Assembly: GCF_934643405.1 (NCBI RefSeq)
Contig: NZ_CAKUCL010000325.1
Span: 1 to 6,989 of the forward strand
Reading direction: 5' to 3'
Source of the DNA: an uncultured Actinoplanes sp.
Lineage (GTDB): Bacteria > Actinomycetota > Actinomycetes > Mycobacteriales > Micromonosporaceae
DNA length: 6,989 nucleotides
Position 1 is the first letter of the stretch, and each line of letters starts with the position of its first letter. Below are positions 6,949 to 6,989 of this stretch, one piece after another. A program made the translations under genes and the position numbers. The notes under the pieces were generated by a model, which saw only the letters and a list, made by a program, of their open reading frames with translations, was not told the DNA's origin and did not search any database.

Positions 6949-6989
6949 ATGGCGATGACGGCAGCGGTCAAGGACGAGCTGAGCCGGGT
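6949..6989 (+). CDS. whiA: WhiA, sporulation/cell-division regulator (start only; cut by window edge)
   Basis: Only 13 full codons are visible: MAMTAAVKDELSR. The segment VKDELSR just after the start is typical of actinobacterial WhiA, and rapZ-yvcK-whiA is its conserved gene order. WhiA combines a LAGLIDADG homing-endonuclease-like domain (no nuclease activity) with a helix-turn-helix and, with WhiB, activates sporulation-septation genes in Streptomyces; in non-sporulating Gram-positives it affects division and chromosome segregation. None of those domains is visible here. It starts 57 bases after yvcK, a gap with no hairpin that I would trust. In S. coelicolor whiA is reported to have a developmentally controlled promoter in addition to upstream transcription; I cannot identify such a promoter here. 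A second ATG at 6955 is a less likely start. Confidence 0.85.
   Translation, partial: MAMTAAVKDELSR

Overview
This is a very GC-rich window whose genes all lie on the + strand. Codon third positions are almost always G or C, and the gene order is uvrA (3' part) - small Rieske-type lipoprotein - uvrC - rapZ - yvcK - whiA (first 13 codons). That order, the protein sequences (UvrC resembles the mycobacterial protein closely, RapZ has the actinobacterial Walker A form) and the presence of whiA point to an actinomycete. Micromonosporaceae (Actinoplanes/Micromonospora relatives) is my best guess, from remembered protein similarity rather than a search.

Layout: positions 1-1776 hold the C-terminal ~590 residues of UvrA. 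A 230-base gap (1777-2006) carries two stem-loops just after uvrA (probable terminator), an AT-richer patch that may be a promoter, and a perfect 8-bp dyad just ahead of a good ribosome binding site. Positions 2007-2534 encode a 175-residue Tat-exported Rieske [2Fe-2S] lipoprotein. The 86-base gap before uvrC is dominated by a perfect 10-bp inverted repeat (2543-2580) that contains a consensus Shine-Dalgarno sequence and an in-frame GTG. uvrC (about 2621-4942) is longer than usual because of a proline/alanine-rich insert built from a 48-base tandem repeat and a long disordered tail. rapZ (4994-5911) overlaps yvcK (5908-6891) by four bases, and whiA begins at 6949 and runs off the window.

How the genes fit together: UvrA and UvrC are the damage-recognition and dual-incision proteins of nucleotide excision repair; uvrB is not in this window. 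RapZ, YvcK and WhiA form a conserved Gram-positive cluster linked in studied species to amino-sugar/cell-envelope precursor control and, through WhiA, to cell division and sporulation. The Rieske protein is exported and has no obvious redox partner here; its function is not known from the sequence.

Most of the window is ordinary conserved chromosome. I see no mobile element, CRISPR array, tRNA or clearly new multi-gene system. The best leads are the Shine-Dalgarno-containing stem between the Rieske gene and uvrC, the ambiguous uvrC start, the minisatellite inside the UvrC nuclease domain, and the unexplained exported Rieske protein between two repair genes.
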